Below are positions 10,481 to 21,259 of a DNA stretch of 64,000 bases, one piece after another. The position numbers were made by a program, and so were the translations under genes. The number at the start of each line of letters is the position of its first letter. Position 1 is the first letter of the stretch. The DNA comes from Euborellia annulipes (Eukaryota > Arthropoda > Insecta > Dermaptera > Anisolabididae). The stretch is from contig JAKCPI010000460.1 of assembly GCA_023213315.1 (NCBI GenBank), positions 62,001 to 126,000 on the forward strand. The letters run 5' to 3'. The notes under the pieces are model-generated. The model was given only the letters and a program-made list of their open reading frames with translations. It did not search any database and was not told the origin of the DNA.

Positions 10481-10639
10481 CCTAGCATTGACTGAGAGTT
10501 GCTCGTGGTAAAAATTTGCAAGTAATTTGGCTATATGGTGAGCTGAACCCTAAAATAAAATACAGCCATCATTTCACACAACAAATTATTGTTGTATTTA
10601 TTACACGAGTGCTGGAGGCACGAAAGACCTTACGACCTT

Positions 10640-10681
10640 TGTCCTGAGGATGGGTGACGTTTAGTCCCCGAAACGTAGACA
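10640..10681 (+). ncRNA. Hammerhead-ribozyme-like motif (Penelope-type)
   Basis: CTGAGGA (10,644-10,650) fits the CUGANGA box. GGG-GAC/GUC-CCC forms stem II and GAAA follows (10,670-10,673). Then comes GTA, a permitted cleavage triplet, and UGUC/GACA (10,640-10,643 with 10,678-10,681) forms stem I. One extra U separates the CUGANGA box from stem II. The tail TTTTGGGCCGAATTATGTC resembles the tail of the element at 23,150. Confidence 0.55.
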
Positions 10682-10817
10682 TTGCTAATAAATAATTTTG
10701 GGCCGAATTATGTCTATTTTCTTCACCTTACCCCAAAAAAATTTTAAATGAGTAAAAAGTTCCAAAGGGGACCCCCTTTTGAATCGAAATTAACATACAA
10801 ATCCCTATAGGAAATTA

Positions 10818-11377
10818 TTTATTTTTTTTATTTATTTGAAATTCCTATCGGGATCCCCGTTTATTTGCCCGAGGTGCTTTCGTGTACGAAGACACACACC
10901 TCAAACCCAACCGGCCTCTGGCCGTAGCCATCTACCGGCACCCCGTGAAGTTACATCATTTCCTATCTCTAACTCCTACTCCTGCTTTCGTCTCTAACTA
11001 GTGAAACTAATCCTTATTTCTGGTTCCAACCGGCTCCTTTTATCCAACCTCTTCTATGCTATGGAGGATGTCCTGGTTTGAGGAGGGACTCCCTCATCAC
11101 CGGCGTGTAGCCTACTCCTTTCGAAGAATGCATCACTGAGAGGGAACCTTCTTTACGTCCCTTCCACAGGACGGGATGTCACAGCAACTCCCTCTCCTCG
11201 TAGAGTTGCCTGAGGGCTATTGTGGTAAGATCCTATATTCCAATCCAGGGCTTGCTTCAGGATTTGTTTACATTAAATAAATATTTTTATTTAATGAAAA
11301 ATCCCGCACGCCAAGGATTTGAACAGGGATCTTCTTTGCAGAAGCTGACACCATAGCTCACTACACCAGCGAGCCCT
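10818..11377 (-). repeat. tRNA-derived SINE with 15-bp TSD
   Basis: Read on the minus strand it begins AGGGCTCGCTGGTGTAGTGA (A-box-like) and has TGTTCAAATCC (B-box-like) about 45 bp later. It ends in an (AAAT)-rich tail. Perfect 15-bp duplications CCCTATAGGAAATTA flank it (10,803-10,817 and 11,378-11,392), as expected for LINE-mobilised retroposition. A related piece occurs at 34,430-34,500. Confidence 0.85.
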
Positions 11378-11579
11378 CCCTATAGGAAATTAACATTGGC
11401 CAAATGTGAGGAGAAGGTGGAAAGTTTAAAACGCGTAGAAAGAGAGAATATAGTTTTGTGTGAGAGAGAGAGAGAGAGAGATATGTTTTCTCGGAAACAA
11501 TTAAAGACAGAAATAAAATAAAAAAAATGGGCGTTTAAATAATAATTGATTTTTATTCTAATAAAAAGAAAAAGATTTA

Positions 11580-12073
11580 AATTCCGTTACCATGGCAACC
11601 ATTTCTCCTATCTTTCCTATGAAGCAAAAGAGTAAAGTGTGCTTCAAACAATTTTGAGGGCAAAACGAGAATATACATTTGAAAGAGCATCTAAAAAATA
11701 ATTGATTTTTGAATTTTAATCAAAATCGTTAGAGCGAATTTTGAAAAAATCGAAAAAAACTGAAAAAGTACATCAGTAAAGTACTAGTACCTTTTGACCG
11801 ATTTTAATTAAAAGCTTATTTTCTCGGTCCCGGGGGATGTTTAACTTAAATATAAAATTTCAGCCTCATAACTCAATTCTTTCATGCTTAAAATTGAACA
11901 CACCCACACAGACAGACAGACAGACAGACCATGTCGCGAAAACCACTTTTTTGGATTCAGGGGACCTCAAAACGTGACGATCCATCAAAATCTCGACATC
12001 GAATTTTTGACATGATTCCAATACTTTCTATATATATTAACATATATATATAGAGGTAAGAGAAAGTAAAAAT
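11580..12073 (-). repeat. Hairpin-ended repeat, copy B
   Basis: It shares the internal blocks and the GTAAGAGAAAGTAAAA end of copy A in opposite orientation. Its other end continues into AAACAATTAAAGACAGAAA (11,497 on), as at 31,192, instead of the ATCTGGTGTGAC hairpin. Confidence 0.7.
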
Positions 12074-12439
12074 AAATGACATTTTTATAATGTACCATCT
12101 ATAGGATAAAGCCGTGTATGGTAGTTCACCGAGCCAAAGCCAAATATGTGCAGCTTTGCCAGATTCATATTTATTTTTTTTAGATTTTTCTGAAAGCCAA
12201 CTCAAGCTCAAACTATAGGCAAGACGTAATTTCTACCCCTTTAGATAAAATATGGAAATATTGAAGGACATAGAAGAATCCGTATATATAACTTTAAATT
12301 TGTAAAGATCAGCCCAAAAAAATGAAGTTATAGCTGCATATTTGCCAATTTGACCAACTGTGCAGCGAGAGGCTGTGAATCTTCCATTTTCTTGCAAGAG
12401 CTTCAGAATCGCTCACACCCCACCCGCTTCATCTTATAT

Positions 12440-12761
12440 TAGGAACCGACCGAATATTCGGTTTCGGTTACGGTTTCGGCCAGTTTCGGCCAAAAAACCC
12501 TGGTTTCGGCCGTAGTTTCGGTTTCTGCCAAAAAGTAGTCGAAAATTTCGGCCTGCCGAAACCTGAGTCTGAAAAGATAGGATGAGACTCGATGCAAAAA
12601 AAAAGGTCAAATGATTTGCACTTGAGGGAGAAAAATTTCAAAAAAAAATGGTAAAATGATATGAATGTTTTATAGGAAATACAAGTTTCGGTTTCTGCCG
12701 AAACTAAGATTGAGGCCGAATATTCGGTTTCGGTTGAAAATCTTGTTTCGGTCGGACCCTA
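12440..12761. mobile_element. 322-bp hAT MITE, TAGGAACCGACCGAA family
   Basis: TAGGAACCGACCGAA and TTCGGTCGGACCCTA form the TIRs, and TCTTATAT is duplicated exactly on both sides (12,432-12,439 and 12,762-12,769). The subterminal sequence is rich in GGTTTCGGCC repeats. It sits at the inner edge of the right arm of the 9,779-13,232 element. Other copies: 20,307-20,649, 34,676-34,883 (split) and 59,038-59,114 (miniature). Confidence 0.88.
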
Positions 12762-13232
12762 TCTTATATATTTTTTTTTTTAGTTGAGGGATGTTTAAGG
12801 AAGGGTGAGGTGGGTCTGTCAGCTGGAATATGTAGAAAATCAGTGAAAAAATTGTGAAAAATCAGAAAAAATCGAGCATTTTTAAAGATTTTTTTGCATT
12901 TTAAGGGACAAAATCCTCCCCCACACAATCCCCCCCCCTTGGGTCCAAATGTTAATGTTTTTTAAATGCTTTTATTTAACTTTTTAACTTTTCACTTCTA
13001 TAGACCTTCTGAAGAAATGTTAAGGCTAAAATATTCCTTTTCATCCCTCCAAATTTGATTCATGGCCCTATAATTAAAGAAAAGGGGTGGAAAAAAGTAG
13101 GGGGCTACCCCCCGAAAACGGTACGTGGTAGGGGAAAACGGAGGTCATATTTGGATTCAGGAAGTCAGTTTACTTAGGAATCTGAAGAAATTATCTCGGG
13201 CCGGAAAAAAAGTTTCATTTTGCCGCACAGTG

Positions 13233-13717
13233 TTATTTAAATATTTTTTAAATCCTTTTTTTTTTTAACAAAATTTTGAAAAAATACTAAAATTAAGATA
13301 ATTATGAGTGACATGTCTTTTGTTGGGGGAAAGTTCAAATGATCAATGGTAACCGCATTTTGCGAGGCAATTTCGCATTTTGAATCAATGGCCCGCAAAA
13401 TGTCCTACATTTAATTTGTAACTTTTTCTTCACTTGTGTTCAAGATTTAAATAACAATTTTCAATTTTTAAAAATTATTTAATTTATTTATTTTTTTATA
13501 ATATGATGATATTATTTGGGATTTTTTTATACAATTGTTCATTTTGTTGTATTAAACGAAATTCTATGGAAATATATGTCCTTAAAGAGTCGCTCAAAAA
13601 AAAAAGGTAATTTCCTCCAGATTTCATTTAATAAATCTTCATCTCTATTGTGTTTTCTTTAGGTTTTTCCGTGTGAGCCCCTTCTAAAGTACAATATTGA
13701 GTTCACTTTTTATAATG
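13233..13717. other. Unassigned AT-rich sequence
   Basis: No coding or bounded repeat recognised between two mobile elements. Confidence 0.4.
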
Positions 13718-13723
13718 TTAGTA

Positions 13724-15300
13724 CCAAGGTATTTCGAATAGACAAGGTAGGTCCATTCTGTTCGGGAGAATTCGTCTGTTTTCGGCTCTGATGCCCGTGG
13801 CGGCTCCTTGCTATAGTTTGCTAATGGGGCCCAATGGGACTATATACTATTCTTCATATTAAATCAAATATTTTTCAATTTACATTTAAATATCACTTAT
13901 TTGATGTTAATTAAAGATAAATTAGATAAAATGAATGCATAAAATATAGAAATATGCAGGGGTTTATGGAAAAATAAAAATCGTTTAACCACAAAATAGC
14001 GCTCGATCAGAATTATTTTAATTTAACTTTTAATCTATATAAGGCTATTAAAGAAAAAAGTAATAGGGAGAAAAATATAAGATAATTAATTTTCGATTCT
14101 TAATTAAATAATCAAAGGATTATATTTTTTTTCTATTTAGTTTCTCCTAAAAACTTAAAAAAAAATATATATATATATATATATTTTAGAAAAGGAAGGT
14201 TAGACTGAGTTAAAAAAAAAAATTTAAATAAATTCCTGCCCTTTGTTCAGAAAAAAGCAAAATATTATTTTGACCTTTGGGTTTATGATCGAGTTCCGAA
14301 AAACCCCCTTTTCGGTCTCTTTGTTTAGAAGAATAAAATATTCCGCATGTGGTTTCTCAATGTTTTAAAAGGCAGAAGATAAGTTTCCGGGTTTAACCCT
14401 TAATTAAATAAACAATAGTTTTCAAATTAACTAGTCCTAAAGTAATATTATATTGATTATAATATTATTCACAAAACAAAATTACATTCTAATACATTTC
14501 TACTTTTAGTTCAGAAATCTTTTAAAACATTACCTTTATATAAAATATTAAAAAAAAAAAAAACATAATTCTTAAGTTTATTCATATAAATTTGTTATTT
14601 AATTATCATTTTTGTCTTAATTTTAAATTTTCATTCTTCATTTAAGGCACTGACAAAAAGGTTTCAATTTATATATTTTCCCTCATACATTAAAGTAGCG
14701 CCTGTAATGTGAATAAAAATTAAATCAAATATTCTAGTTTATTATTTTAATCCTATTTTTATTTTGTACATACCTGGATAAAATTTCTTTAGATATCTTG
14801 TGCATTGTATTAGTAAAGAATTGGGATTTGTCAGATTCCACTTTTCGGACATTTTACAACTTAAATTAATTTTCTTATGTTTGTTTCCTTTAATGAGACC
14901 TAATTTAATAAAAGTTTAATTTAATAAATGCCTATTAACTCCAATTAAATAAAAAAAGTCAAAGTCAAAATACTTATGAATGAAATGACAGTTCGAGGTT
15001 ATGTCACATCTTACTTATTTCCTTTTTTTACTTCTTATTACATAATAATTGCGCTAAAATCTCATTGTTATATTGTTCAAATAATTAGTCAATAACACAA
15101 ATAAGGGTTTAAAACTCTATATATGCAAAGTAAATTAAATAAATGCCAAGAAATGAATCGCACACAAATAAAAACATTGCTTTTCTATGGGCGAGTGGTG
15201 GGAGGGAGCCGCCAGGAGCATCAAACCAATCAAAATCGGGTACACCAAAAACTTCGGAAATGGGACTATGGACCTACCTTGTCTATTCGAAATACCTTGG
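13724..15300. mobile_element. Inverted-repeat element, CCAAGGTATTTCG ends, TSD TTAGTA
   Basis: The ends CCAAGGTATTTCGAATAG and CTATTCGAAATACCTTGG are inverted, with weaker homology inward for about 110 bp, including a shared GGCGGCTCC block. TTAGTA flanks both sides (13,718-13,723 and 15,301-15,306). The 1.58 kb interior is AT-rich with no transposase. An isolated end of the same family lies at 49,575-49,596. Confidence 0.7.
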
Positions 15301-15321
15301 TTAGTACCATATATGGATTAA

Positions 15322-17049
15322 CATAGGCGCCGGAACTGGGGGGGGGGGGCAAGGGTACTAGACATGGGTGCTACTGTATCAATCTGATATTTTGTATCAG
15401 GTATGAAAAAGTAACAGATAGTCATAATGGGTGCGAGCAAAAAATATCAGGTATTTGAGTAACAGCTACTCAGGCATACTCCACTAGACTCGTACCGGGT
15501 TTCTCGCGCTTGCGCATTGATCAAATACTTGCTTTTCACTTTAGAGTGTCGTCTCTTTACCCGATACAGTTTTCGTTTCGCCTGTTCTCTCATTCCTTCC
15601 AGGGAATAAATTCCTTCTCTCTTGCGACCCTCAACTCGCGACGCTCCGCCCCGTCTCTTCTCTCCTGACAGGGCAATTTCGCTATTGCTCTGGCGCGCTT
15701 TTCGAAGGTCATTCCGAATCATTTTTACATTTTTTACTCTACTTTTCTCACTAGGCCCTATAATAATTAAATACAAATCTAATTATTACTAATATATTAT
15801 TTTTCTTTTCTTTACTTTAAGAAAGAGAGGAGAAATGAAAAAAAAAATTATTTTTTAATAAATAAGTTATCTTTTTTTTACTTTGAAACTATTTTTTTAT
15901 TTAAAAACATTAATTAAAAAAGTAAAAATACAAGTAACTGTGAATTTAAAAACATAATGAACTTCAATAAATTAAATTTCTTTCGCTAGTAAAGAAATTT
16001 GTTAATTATTTTTCTAGTGCAGTATATAACATGACATTTTAAATTTGGAGACATTAAAATGTCAGTTCAGTCAGTTTGGAAAACTCTTTAGTAATGAATA
16101 ATTATGAGTTTTTGATTTTTCAAGTCAAGAATATTTATAAATACAGGGGAAAAAAACTTTGAAAAATGTTAATTTAGTCTCTAGTAAAATGACATTTCAT
16201 TTGGGGTACTCTTTATTTATTTGACTTTGAAAAATTATTTTTTTAAATTATAAATACAATTTTTAAAATAAAAGTATATTACTAAACTTATTAACTTAAT
16301 TATATTTTAATAGTTTCATGTTTATTCTTTTTTCAAGTTAAACAAGTTCTTATGATCGAAGTATCAAATCAGATTTGTGGCTAAATTACCAACGGTTGGA
16401 GACCAAGAAAATTACTACTACTACTACGTATCGAATCTGTTACTTGTATTTATGTGAAGTTAGCGTTGCTGAGTGAATTTGTATCGGGTACAAAAATATC
16501 TGGTAAAAATATCGGGTACGAACAAGTACCTGTAAGCGAGTACCTGGTACAGCAAAATCGCGTATCGACCCATGTCTAAAGGGTACATTGTCCCTCCCCT
16601 GGCATTCTATAGGAGGTGGCAGAGGGGGCAAAATTTCTTCTTTTATTTCATTTATTTTTAAAAATGATACATTTTTACTTTTGAAAAATAAAATCTTTTA
16701 AATTAAAAAAATTAAAAGAGAAAGAAATTCATTTTTTTCCAAAATATTTTACATAGACCCTATTGTATTTCTAATTTCTAAAAACATTTTATATTGAATT
16801 AAAAGAAGAAAATTAAAAATATTTATTTCTTTCAAATAGTATAAATATAACCTAAAAAAATTTTTGATAAGTCACTAGCAAATTTTTTAAAATTTTAATT
16901 TTATTAAAATTGTGATTTTATTTAAAATTTTTAAAGCTTTATAGTAGATTTGTTTTTGTTTTATACTATTTGAACATATTGAATTATTTTAATTTTCTAA
17001 AAAAAATTTTTTGCTCCTCCCCTGATTAAAATTCGTTCCGGCGCCCCTG
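15322..17049. mobile_element. hAT-like element, CATAGGCGCCGGAAC ends
   Basis: GGCGCCGGAAC and GTTCCGGCGCC form the terminal repeats, and the flanking 8-mers TGGATTAA and TGGATTTA match at 7 of 8 positions. Without the nested 15,359-16,578 element (and its second TSD copy) it would be about 500 bp. No coding sequence. Confidence 0.78.
15359..16578. mobile_element. Nested hAT-like element, TSD AAGGGTAC
   Basis: TAGACATGGGT and its inverse ACCCATGTCTA bound 1,220 bp, flanked by perfect 8-bp duplications (15,351-15,358 and 16,579-16,586). Subterminal regions repeat TATCAGGTA- and GAGTACCTGG-like words, typical of hAT transposase binding sites. No intact transposase frame was found. Confidence 0.82.
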
Positions 17050-17084
17050 TGGATTTAGACACATTAAAGTAAAAAATAATTTGA

Positions 17085-17262
17085 ATCAAGAGTCGCGGGA
17101 GCGACTCGTCGCCGAGTAAGAAAAAAGGAGGAAAATAAATTTAAAAAAAATTCTTAATACTACCATTTAGTTAATATTCCAAAAGACTCCAATGGCCCAT
17201 TTCATTTACATAGACGAGTCATTCCTAAGACGACGATTATCAAGAAATATTTTAAATCCTTA
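17085..17262. repeat. Fragment of the GAGTCGCGGGAGCGACTC repeat
   Basis: It opens with a short stem-loop (GAGTCGC, GGGA, GCGACTC) and continues through ACGAGTCATTCCTAAGACG. Longer copies are at 23,625 and 40,430; a piece is at 39,345. Confidence 0.65.
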
Positions 17263-17379
17263 ATCACTAGCGGTCTCAGAAGGGGGGGGGGGCAGAGGGG
17301 CCCGGGCCTTAGGTACACTGTTAAAAAAACTTCCAAAAAACTTCCTATACAAGTATAGGAACTCTGTTTCATAAACTGT

Positions 17380-18432
17380 TTATGAATATATGGACCGTTT
17401 ATTTTGAAAGTGGTGTAAGTCCAATTTCTATTGTTTCGAGTAAATGAAAGGTTTGCATATCTGTTAATTTAAAAATCTAGGCAAATGATTTGAAGTCGGT
17501 GAATGTTTCTACTTGCTTATCAATATCTAATTTAGTTATATAAATTTGTTTTAGGCGAATTTGACTAAACTAATATATAATTACATTACTGCAAATGGAC
17601 TTACACCACTTTCAAAATTAACCAACTGTAAACTTCGTTGAATTTCAATTTTGAAAAAACAAATATTACTCAAAATATACTTCATATTAATTCAATATTC
17701 TTTACAAATAATGACACGATATAAAATAGGAGTAGTATTTTTAATTTTAGACGTTAATTACATTTTTAAAATTACAAGATATTAGTAGCATAATATTTAC
17801 GTATGCTCTGCAGAGGGACGTGTTTTGAAACATTCATGATACACCGGAGGTATTTAAGATCATAACTACTTGATTTCTTTATATTAATAAGTAACCTAAT
17901 CTCGTAACCAGCGTCATTTCAACTTTTTCTTGGAGTGGGGGGGGCAACCTTTTTTTTCAATTTCTCACTTCAATTTTCTTACAAATAGGGATTTCAAATT
18001 TGGCCAAAGGTATTTAATTAACTTAATTTTTTAATTTTGTACAATTTCGAAGAAATATTTTATTTACGTAGAATAATACCTAGGGAGAAGAGGGGGGGGG
18101 GGCAAATACCCTTCCCCCTCCACATATGACGCCTCTGCTAGTAATTCTTAACAAGTTTATAAACAAATGCACAATAACAGGCTACTAACAGGCAATCATC
18201 TGTTAAGCTACCTACCTCAAATTGGACTTACACCACTTTCATAATCAACGATTATGCAACTTCCTTTACCGACCAATTTTCAATTGTGCAAAACATGGGA
18301 TTTTTTAAGAAATTTGCCACTAGCTAGATATAAATAGAAAATTTACATTAAATTAAGCATGAATTATGTGATATCTCAGATTTTTTAAAAATGGACTTAC
18401 ACCACTTTCAAAATAAACGGTCCATATATGAG
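17380..18432. repeat. Inverted-repeat element with repeated GGACTTACACCACTTTCA motif
   Basis: ATATATGGACCGTTTATTTT (17,383) is inverted at 18,407-18,428. The motif GGACTTACACCACTTTCA occurs at about 17,597, 18,222 and 18,393, with an inverse copy near 17,410. A nested MITE lies at 17,909-18,137. No coding sequence. Confidence 0.6.
17909..18137. mobile_element. 229-bp G-rich MITE, CAGCGTCATTTCAAC end
   Basis: The ends CAGCGTCATTTCAAC and ATATGACGCCTCTG, with G-runs inside both, match the family at 29,243-29,477. The flanks CTCGTAAC and CTAGTAAT agree at 6 of 8. Confidence 0.65.
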
Positions 18433-19200
18433 AAAGTTCAATTTGTTGCCAACCTAACCAATTTCTTGTATATTTTAAAATTAATTATTTTGGTAAAAAT
18501 TGTTAATTTTAATTTTAATTTTTATAGCTATTTAGTTGATTTACTTTATAAAAATTATTTAATTAGTATGATTTTAATATACTTCATAAATATTTAAATA
18601 GTTTAGAGCGCGAATTTCAAACCAGAATTTAATAAATTTAGATTTGTGAAATAAATTTTAAAAGAATAATTTCAAGTTTCCTTAAAATAATTATAAAATA
18701 ATATTAATAAAAATTCCTTGTGGTAGTCGAGTTATTTGAGAACGTTTAGACCAGAGATTCTCAACTTGTCGCGGTACACTTTTAACGATTTCAAAATTTG
18801 GCGGCACACAAAGAAAAAGATAAGTTTAAAAGTTGGTAATTTGTTCATAAACTTTTATATTAATTTTATTTCATATCCTGGGCATATTAATATTAAATCA
18901 CGGAAGTATATGGAAAATGATTGAAAATTCATATTTTTTTTTACAGTGTATGAAAACACTTCATGGAATTTAAGTGATAGTGTATTAAAAAGACTTAATA
19001 ATAAAAAAATCATTGTGTGGTTTTATGAAACCACGATGCAAGTGAAACTTTTTTCGGATCGTAGGCGTTTAACTGAAAGTTTTCAAAAAATCATTCAATT
19101 AAGGGTATTAAAATCGCCTTTTTAATCTTAACTTAATAATTGGAAAATGAGGATTGATAATGGGAAATCAATAGAGGCATATTAAAAACTGTGAACAATA
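18433..19200. other. Unassigned AT-rich sequence
   Basis: No convincing gene or bounded repeat. TGTGGTTTTATGAAACCACG (19,015-19,034) is a short hairpin. Confidence 0.4.
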
Positions 19201-19208
19201 TTTATTTG

Positions 19209-19345
19209 GTAACTAGCCGCGCCGCCCGCCGAAGGCTAGCCAGGGGGGCTTCGCCTCTCTGGACCCCCCCCACCAGCTGGCTCGGGCGGACAGTCAGACG
19301 GACACACCGCTATTATATATATATATATATATTCTGGAAGGTTTC
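19209..19345. repeat. GC-rich repeat with GCTTCGCC hairpins
   Basis: It resembles 34,240-34,400 and 62,430-62,535 in having runs such as GGGGGCTTCGCC and GGCTCGGGCGGAC, followed by a CAGACGGAC...TATATATA end. The base composition is far from the surrounding AT-rich DNA. Confidence 0.55.
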
Positions 19346-19719
19346 CGCGACCGGATGTATGCAAAGATAAGTTTTCTCGGGTTAAGTCGCGTGGGGTGCT
19401 GAGATTTACTCGACGTTTCGGCTCTCCTTTTGGAGTCATTTTCAAGAGAGAAGGAAGTTAGGAGGTAATGGTGGAGGGGGGTTGTTTACCGGGTCGCAGT
19501 CTTCCTGGTCCCTAGGTCAATTTGGTTGGATGACTCAGAGGCGTGGATTGGTCTCTGAGAGCTGGAGGAAGGTTGGGTGTGTGTAATTGTGTTCGGTTTA
19601 GATTGACTATGGGGCCTCAATCTGCCTACTCCCCAAGTCGGTGTATTGGTGGATGCCTCAGAGGTCTGGGTTTGTCTCTGAGGAATGGATAGTGGTTGGT
19701 TCTGTTGCCCGGCAACAGG

Positions 19720-19784
19720 TATAAAAGGACCTGCACCTCCGGAGCGCAGTCAGTTGCTCTCGGCCTGGGGAGTAGGCAGGTTGA
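19720..19784 (+). promoter_or_regulatory. Core promoter: TATA, initiator, DPE-like (left arm)
   Basis: TATAAAAG (19,720-19,727) lies 32 bp before the A of TCAGTT (19,750-19,755), an arthropod initiator. GGTTG at +28 to +32 fits the downstream promoter element consensus. Spacing is textbook for RNA polymerase II. Confidence 0.6.
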
Positions 19785-19866
19785 GACCCCGGGAACCAAG
19801 AGCTAAACACCCCGACTTGGGGAGTAGGCAGATTGAGGCCCCAAAGTCAACCCAAACCAAACACTC

Positions 19867-19931
19867 TCAACCTGCCTACTCCCCAGGCCGAGAGCAACTG
19901 ACTGCGCTCCGGAGGTGCAGGTCCTTTTATA
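19867..19931 (-). promoter_or_regulatory. Core promoter: TATA and initiator (right arm)
   Basis: This is the mirror image of the left-arm promoter: CTTTTATA (19,924-19,931) and AACTGA (19,896-19,901) read on the minus strand as TATAAAAG and TCAGTT with the same spacing. Transcripts from both promoters would converge and overlap. Confidence 0.58.
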
Positions 19932-20306
19932 CCTGTTGCCGGGCAACAGAACCAACCACTATCCATTCCTCAGAGACAAACCCAGACCTCTGAGGCATCC
20001 ACCAATACACCGACTTGGGGAGTAGGCAGATTGAGGCCCCAGTAGTCAACCTAAACCGAACACAATTACACACAACAAACCTTCCTCCAGCTCAGAGACC
20101 AATCCACGCCTCTGAGTCATCCACCAAATTGACCTGGGGACCAGGAAGACTGCGACCCCATAAACAACCCCCCTCCACCATTACCTCCTAACTTCCTTCT
20201 CTCTTGAAAATGGCTCCAAAAGGAAAGCCGAAACTTTGAGTAAATCTCAGCACCCCACGCGACTTAACCCGAGAAAACTTATCTTTGCATATACATGTAT
20301 ATATAT

Positions 20307-20649
20307 TAGGGTCCGACCGAAACAAGATTTTCAGCCGAAACCGAATATTCGGCCTCAACCTTAGTTTCGGCCGAAACCGTAACCGAAACCGAAACTTGTA
20401 TTTCCTATAAAAAAATTTATATTTTTTTTTTTTGAAATTTTTTCCCCTCCGTGAAAATCATTTTACCTTTTTTTTAGGGAGACAAAAAATTTTTCTCCTT
20501 TAAGTGCAAATCATTTGACTTTTTTTTGTTTTAAGACTCAAGTTTCGGCGGCTACTTTTTGGCCGAAACCGAAACTACGGCCGAAACCATGATTTTTGGC
20601 CGAAACTGGCCGAAACCGTAACCGAAACCGAATATTCGGTCGGTTCCTA
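20307..20649. mobile_element. hAT MITE, TAGGGTCCGACCGAA copy
   Basis: Same family as 12,440-12,761 in reverse orientation. The ends TAGGGTCCGACCGAA and TTCGGTCGGTTCCTA are flanked by ATATATAT on both sides; the TSD is suggestive only because the site is an AT run. Confidence 0.8.
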
Positions 20650-20661
20650 ATATATATATAT

Positions 20662-20847
20662 TGTAACGTGTACGTCTTGTAAACCTTGTTGTTGACTTTT
20701 ATTTTGAATTCAGCTGAATGTGCTGCGACCTACCGACACCCGATTGTACCATCTCGCTCTCTCTCTTGTGTACTCCAAATTCAAAATAATTGCATAAGTT
20801 TAAAAAAACAATTTCTGTTAGGCCGAAATTTCTTTTTACCCGTTACA
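20662..20847. mobile_element. Candidate solo LTR, 186 bp
   Basis: It begins TGTAACG and ends CGTTACA, a TG...CA pair in a 7-bp inverted repeat, flanked by ATAT on both sides inside an AT run. No internal retroelement sequence adjoins it. The TSD is weak evidence in this context. Confidence 0.5.
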
Positions 20848-21259
20848 ATATATATATATATATAGATTGAAGATTTCAATCATTTTAAATTATTTTAAAA
20901 ATTATATTTTATCAATTTAAAAATTGAATTTAATATATTAAATTTCAACTTTCTTATTTTTGTCGTCACGGATTGTAAAGTCATGACTTGTAGCGTCACG
21001 GCCCTTGACGGCTTGTAACGCTGATAGAAGAGCCAAAAAATTTGGGAGGATAAAATAAAAGTTTCATTTTAATAGATTTGTAACTAATTAATCCCATAAT
21101 ACTTATTTTTTATTTTAAAGAGCTTATAAATCAAGCTAAATTTGATAAGTTTTCCACATCTCAGGATAGCTACAAACGCAGATTTCAGTGCCTAATTTTC
21201 AAAAATTTTTCCATACCCCCTAGACCTCGGATCTGGCCTCAATAAATCATGGTCTCCCC

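Larger units (their letters stand above)
9779..13232. mobile_element. Long-inverted-arm element, CACTGTGCGGCA ends, TSD TTA
   Basis: The ends CACTGTGCGGCA (9,779) and TGCCGCACAGTG (to 13,232) are inverted, and the homology continues inward for over 400 bp (9,779-10,195 against 12,770-13,232). TTA flanks both ends. The CAC terminus and 3-bp TSD would fit CACTA/EnSpm (CMC) elements, but PIF/Harbinger also makes TTA duplications. No transposase was found. The interior holds a hairpin repeat, a SINE, a second repeat copy and a MITE. A diverged relative lies at 32,830-33,540. Confidence 0.75.
19359..20290. repeat. GC-rich 0.93 kb palindrome with Penelope-like ends
   Basis: Arms 19,359-19,785 and 19,866-20,290 are inverted copies with a spacer of about 80 bp. 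Each arm carries CTCCAAAAGG followed by AGCCGAAAC and AGTAAATCTCAGCACCCC near its outer end. This layout (small stem, GAAAC) resembles the degenerate hammerhead region of Penelope-like long repeats. Each arm also has a TATA/Inr core promoter pointing at the spacer. No RT/GIY-YIG frame lies between the arms, so it is a defective or non-autonomous unit. A homologous 70-bp piece occurs at 37,862-37,933. Confidence 0.6.
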
